From: Lepas anatifera
Taxonomy: Eukaryota > Arthropoda > Thecostraca > Lepadidae
NCBI GenBank assembly: GCA_034440635.1
Contig: JAOTON010002116.1
Span: forward strand, 1 to 64,000
Reading direction: 5' to 3'
DNA length: 64,000 nt
The notes beneath the pieces were generated by a model, which saw nothing but the letters and a program-made list of their open reading frames with translations, was not told where the DNA came from and ran no database searches. Below are positions 59,345 to 64,000 of this stretch, piece by piece (the first letter of the stretch is position 1; each line of letters begins with the position of its first letter). The position numbers and the translations under genes are program-made.

Positions 59345-61229
59345 CTTCACCCGTACGATTATTGGCGACGATGAAGCATTAGGTGGACACATACTAGGTG
59401 CCCATACTCTCCCCGGGTGCTTGGAAAGGCGACAGAATGCCTTAGCTGACCGAAAAAGGTATTAAGTTGTCCAACAATAGTTTCAATCGCTACATGCGGT
59501 CCAGTTTCATCTAGGTTCAACGGCGTAGGGTGCTAAATTTCGAGCGGCACGGCCCAAAGAGGGTAAACCACCTGGAAATCAAAAGGGCACCCGCCACCGA
59601 TGGGGGCACGTGCCCCGTGTGCCCCCCCTGGACAGTAGATAATCTCCGGGAGGCATTAAATAAGCTCGGGGGGCCTGGATCAGCTCAAGGGGCACTAAAG
59701 CAGCTAATAGGGCACCAGGCAAGCTCGGAGACATCAGGCTAACTTAGAGAGCATTATATAGGTTCAGAAGGCACAATTATTTTCTCAGGGAGAGCACCAG
59801 ATTGACTACGAGGGCATCAGATCAGCTCAGAAGGCACATGATCAGCTCCAGGGGGCACCAGATGAGCTCCACCCGTACGATTATTGGCGACGATGAGACT
59901 TTATCTGGAAACGAATTACGTGCCTATACTCTTTCCGGGTGCTTGGAAGGGCGACAGAATGCTTTAGCTGACCAAAAAGGCACTTAATTGTCATACAGTA
60001 GTTGAAATCGCTAAATGCGGTCTAGTTCCATCTGGGTTCAACGGCGTAGGGCACTAAATTTCGAGCGGCACGGCCCAAAGAGGGTAAACCACCTGGAAAT
60101 CAAAGGGCATCCGCCACCGATGGGGGCACGTGCCCCGTGTGCCCCCCCCTGGACAGTAGATAATCTCCGGAAGGCATTAAATAAGTTCGGGGGCCTGGAT
60201 CAGCTCAAGGGGCACTAAAGCAGCTAATGGGCACCAGGCAAGCTCGGAGGCATCAGGCTAACTTAGAGGGCATTATGTAGGTTCAGAAGGCACAATTATT
60301 TTCTCAGGGAGAGCAGCAGATTGACTACGAGGGCATCAGATCAGCTCAGAAGGCACATGATTAGCTCCAGGGGGCACCAGATGAGCTCCACCCGTACGAT
60401 TATTGGCGACGATGAGACTTGATCTGGAAACGAATTACGTGCCTATACTCTTTCCGGGTGCTTGGAAAGGCGACAGAATGCTTTAGCTGGCCAAAAAGGC
60501 ACTTAATTGTCATACAGTAGTTGAAATCGCTAAATGCGGTCTAGTTCCATCTGGGTTCAACGGCGTAGGGCACTAAATTTCGAGCGGCACGGCCCAAAGG
60601 GGGTACACCACCTTGCACGTGGGGGCACGTGCCCCTGTGCCCCTGGCTGCGACTTTGGACAATAGATAAACTACGGGAGGCATTCAATAAGTTCAGGGGG
60701 CCAGGATCAGCTCAAGTGGCACTAAAACAGCTAATAGGGCACCAGGCAAGCTCGGAGGCATCAGACTAACTCAGAGAGCATTATATAGGTTCAGAAGGCA
60801 CAATTATTTTCTCAGGGGGCACCAGATTGACTACGAGGGCATCAGATCAGCTCAGAGGGCACATGATCGGCTCCGGGGGCCAAGACCAGAGCTCAGGGGG
60901 CACCCGATGAGCTCAAGGGGCACCAGATTATCTCCGCCCGTACGATTATTGGCGACGATGAGGCATTATCTGGAAACGGATTACGTGCCTATACTCTTCC
61001 TGGGTGCTTGGAAAGGCGGCAGAATGCCCTAATTGACCAAAAAGGCACTTAATTGTCAAACAATAATTTAAATCGCCAAATGCGTATAGTTCCATCTAGG
61101 CTCAACGGCGTAGGGCACTAAATTTTGAGCGGCACGGCCCAAAGAGGGTACACCACCTGGCAATCAAAAGGGCACCCCAGCACTGATGGGGGCACGTGCC
61201 CCCTGTGGCCCCCCCTGGCTGCGCCCCTG
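59345..61229. repeat. Four ~520-545-bp higher-order repeats at the element's right end
   Basis: The landmark CGGCGTAGGG recurs at 59521, 60042, 60561 and 61106. Each unit has about 250 bp of near-unique text (including ATTATTGGCGACGATGA and GAGCGGCACGGCCCAAAG), then a patch of the ~20-bp array. Inner units still carry parts of the terminal repeat, such as CCCCTGGCTGCG near 60640. The last unit ends in the complete terminus. Confidence 0.85.
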
Positions 61230-61239
61230 GTTGGTTTAG

Positions 61240-62860
61240 TCTTCACTGTGTGCTTTCAATTTCTTTTTACTGTTGTGAACCAAAGTAGCTTACTTTCCTG
61301 CATGCCTCAATAGTAATTAAACTGTGTTTTGATACATTGATTCAGCCTCCTCTGCCTCCTCTGCTGGTGAACCGAACCAAATGCCACTAAATCTAGTACG
61401 CTACTGTCATAGCACAGTCCTTTAACTATGAATTCACTTACACCCAAGACCTGAATAATATTGATTTCACCTTGCTTAAAAACACATGCTTTATAACCTA
61501 GGTATGTTGTTTTCGTTTTTTACTCTTAATGAAGCTTTACTGAAGCTGAAAACAAAAGATGAATGGAAAAGAGAGTATAGAAAATATTTTTGTCAACGTC
61601 ACACCCTTACCTTATGAAAATTTCCACAATACCATGTGCTTATGTAGATGTATGTCTGCCTAGCAACAAACTTCTAACCCATAGTTTCCGCTGGGCACCG
61701 CACGCGTGCGTGTCGGCGGTTGGCCGAAGTGCCAGTCGGCTATCGTTGGGGCGCGCCGGGCGGCCGATTTTCGCGCGCATGGCGGCGATTTTTTGCTGAT
61801 TAGACATCAATAAATTCAAGAACGTAAAATTTATTTTATGCTATTAGAAAGCACAGATACAGGAAACATTTTTATGGGGTCATTTCAAGGTGAATCACTG
61901 GCCACACTTAAACAAAATTGCTTAAAGAATTGAATACAAATTTCAGAAACTAAATAATTATTTTTGAAAAACTAAATTTTCAAAGTTGTATAATTGAATT
62001 TTAGATACAATCATCTTTTAAATGAGCATCCATAACGAAGGACTACATAGAAAATAATGATTGTATGCCACCATGTTTGGCTAAAAACACGGATTTTTAC
62101 GACATTCAGCAAGCCGTAACTCCAAAACCCTCATTATAAGGAAAGGAATATTCTCAAATCTGAATGCTACGGCTCTGATGACCCTGTGTGCGAAGTAAGA
62201 ACAAAATCTGAGACTATGCTTTGTGCAATCCAGGTGGTGCCTTGTCGATTTGTCCTGGAACGCCCCAAATGCAAAAAACACGGTGATACAATTTCTATTT
62301 CTATTGTCCTATGTCATATTGATATGGTGTACTATTTCGTAGGTTTTGCTGTAGTTCTTAGAATTTGCAATTGCAACTAGGTAGGTACTCTAGTAATTAT
62401 AGCTTAGATTTTGGTTCAGCTCATGGCAGGGAATGTTTTATTTTGCAAAATTATCTAGCATCATTCTTTAACAAAAACAAAAAGCAATACCCTTATCATT
62501 CCTGAAAATACAGTTTAGATTATGTTTTTTTAGCTTAGACCTTTTCTGATAGTATGGAGGTGCAATTATTTTCCTTAACATGGTTAAACATGCATGGCTT
62601 CTTTCATAAATAATTGCAACATGGTGTGGCTGCTTTATCTGGCAGTGCCAGTCTGAAAGAAGAAAACATATCCATGGCTCATGGCTATAATTAATTAATT
62701 TTTTAATTTTTCAATCAATTAATCTTCCATCTATTATTCTTCAGTTTCCTGTATGACTTCCTTTACAGCTTGTCTTTTAGTAGTTTATTGGTTAATTCAT
62801 GTGTTATTGTAATTTATTTGTATTATTTATCCTTTATTTATGTTTTGAAACCGAGTGAAA
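61240..62860. other. No recognisable gene or element
   Basis: AT-rich flank to the right of the large element, with a short CpG-rich spot at 61700-61780. No supported exon. Confidence 0.4.
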
Positions 62861-62865
62861 GTTTT

Positions 62866-63012
62866 AGTTGAGTCGTGAGTTGAGTCGGAGTTGATTCGGG
62901 AGGATTTAACCTTGAGTCGGAGTTGGGTGGGCTTACTGAACTGTTAACAATGTGTTGAGTCAGAGTTGAGTTGACCACTCTCAGCACATGAGTTTAGGTG
63001 AGTCGACTCAAG
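62866..63012. repeat. GAGTCGACTC-type word cluster
   Basis: Contains GTTGAGTCG, GAGTTGAGTCGG and GAGTCGACTCA, like the clusters at 50316-51420. Confidence 0.6.
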
Positions 63013-63014
63013 AA

Positions 63015-63600
63015 AGTTCTGAAACACACAACTCTGCTTTAGGGCTGCGCCAAAAGGAATTGGCGGACTGATGATTTAGAGGTGTTCACCATACGGGCAA
63101 GCCATTAGGGTGCATAAATCTGCTATCTCTGATTTTTGGTTATTGACATAAGGTGGTGTCAGTTTTGGGTCACCCCATTTTAAGCCCATCTTCAGTAATT
63201 TAATCTAATTTAAGATAACCTGATTAAGTACGGGCCAGATCTAGTGGAACATCTTCATGCTTGCATTCTTACGACTTTCCTGATAATCAAGTTGAGTATC
63301 GGGACATGTGACATCCCAGATGTTATCTGGCGTCACCCGAGCAGGTTGTAAATTTGTCAGTAACTGGAATGAGATAGAGATATTATTTTGATGCAAATTT
63401 GCTAATCATGTCTTTGGGCGTCCACTGGTATGCCTCATGACCAAGGTCGAACACTCGATAATTTCACCCCTAGTTCGATAACGATAAATCGATAACCTTT
63501 TCCGAGGACGGCGACTTGAAAAGCTTTAACGAAAAAGTAAATTCAATGAAGAGCTAACAACAACGACAACTACGCTTAGGACTTTGATCGAGGACACAGA
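63015..63600. other. No recognisable feature
   Basis: No repeats, termini or exon signals could be supported. Confidence 0.4.
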
Positions 63601-63800
63601 ATGCATCAATGACTTTGACAATTGTAGTAGTACTTTGACCTTGGGTTTGGCTTTCGTGTGAGGTGACCTTAACATATAATCCCGATTGTATGATGTTATG
63701 ACGTCACCACTCGATCTACAATGCAGATGAACTGGTGCGATCGTGGGATTGTTGCGATCTCAAAATATAGGTCTGGTTTTGAAAGTAAAAAAGTGCTGAC
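63600..63800 (+). mobile_element. TTAA element family IV, internal fragment
   Basis: Matches the CRE-containing middle of family IV, including TGACGTCA at 63699-63706 and CTCAAAATATAGGTCTG. Neither terminus is present. Confidence 0.7.
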
Positions 63801-64000
63801 CTATCTGGTAATATATTATTTTTCCAATGGATCTTCCAAAGCATCAAAATTGCTATCAGGGCCTGGAACTCGGATTTCTGCATGAATATTTCTGAGGGAC
63901 TGGAAATTTATAACGTTTTAAATGTTCTAAGCAGGGGCGTGGATTTTTTATTGATTCGGGTGCCCAAATTTGAAGCAATGTCCCATAACGACCGTAATAA

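Larger units (their letters stand above)
54384..61237. mobile_element. Large array-bearing hAT-like element (about 6.84 kb)
   Basis: A perfect 16-bp terminal inverted repeat, CCAGGGGCGCAGCCAG at 54392 and its complement ending at 61230, is flanked by GTTGGTTT at 54384-54391 and 61230-61237. The duplication overlaps the last terminal G, so seven or eight bases are shared depending on how the end is drawn. The 8-bp duplication and CAGG/CCTG-type ends fit hAT. The first ~900 bases are unique, and the rest is a degenerate ~20-bp array with higher-order repeats and a LINE insertion. No transposase domain is visible in any frame, so it would need one in trans. The outer TSD and TIR agreement is strong. 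An alternative is two unrelated copies of a short element, but the matching flanks argue against that. Confidence 0.75.

Noticed and set aside
55330..61229. CRISPR-like array
   Set aside because: Units vary continuously, there are no unique spacers of fixed length and no cas genes, and the DNA is eukaryotic.

Overview
This window is animal (metazoan) nuclear DNA, not bacterial: there are no operons or ribosome binding sites, long open frames are almost absent, and the coding evidence consists of short exons with GT/AG splice signals in a sea of transposable elements. RNase H-bearing I-group LINEs, tRNA-derived SINEs, TTAA-type, hAT-type, mariner-type and Harbinger-type DNA elements point to an invertebrate. 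An arthropod is plausible, but nothing in the sequence settles the phylum.

Genes. The clearest host gene is an ARID5 (MRF)-like gene on the + strand. A minute first coding exon (32622-32642, seven codons ending in Gln, donor GTAAGC) is followed, after an intron of about 14.6 kb, by a second coding exon (47254-47511, donor GTGAGT) whose product matches the N-terminal region of ARID5A/B. Later exons, including the ARID DNA-binding domain, were not found here. On the - strand at 20869-20946 there is a degenerate copy of the last exon of tropomyosin. A splice-bounded open exon of unknown family lies at 10767-10882 (-). A possible short first exon is at 3044-3063 (+).

Transposable elements by region. 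0.7-7.2 kb: a TTAA element, three copies of a Harbinger-like MITE (one with a perfect CTA duplication), an 8-bp-duplication MITE, a SINE with a 10-bp duplication, and a 60-bp tandem array. 8.2-10.2 kb: a LINE RNase H fragment next to two nested hAT MITEs, each with its own 8-bp target duplication. 11.8-22.2 kb, 25.9-26.9 kb, 45.0-46.1 kb, 47.9-49.1 kb and the far right end: at least five families of TTAA-flanked elements, nested in and abutting one another. Their interiors are crowded with AGGTCA/TGACCT words and, in one family, a conserved TGACGTCA. 22.6-23.4 kb: a mariner-type MITE. 37.9-38.2 kb: a 54-bp tandem array. 39.1-39.6 kb: a LINE tail. 40.8-44.9 kb: more hAT MITEs and SINE heads. 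50.3-54.1 kb and 62.9-63.0 kb: blocks built from short repeated words (GAGTCGACTC, GTCCCGGC).

54.4-61.2 kb: the most unusual object, a roughly 6.8-kb element with a perfect 16-bp terminal inverted repeat and an 8-bp flanking duplication (hAT-like). It carries no transposase. It is filled with a degenerate ~20-bp tandem array, four ~520-bp higher-order repeats that include its own 3' terminal segment, and a 5'-truncated LINE (56274-58423) inserted with a 14-bp duplication.

The elements do not form a working pathway. Several lie inside or beside the long ARID5-like intron and could bring regulatory motifs to it, but that is inference.
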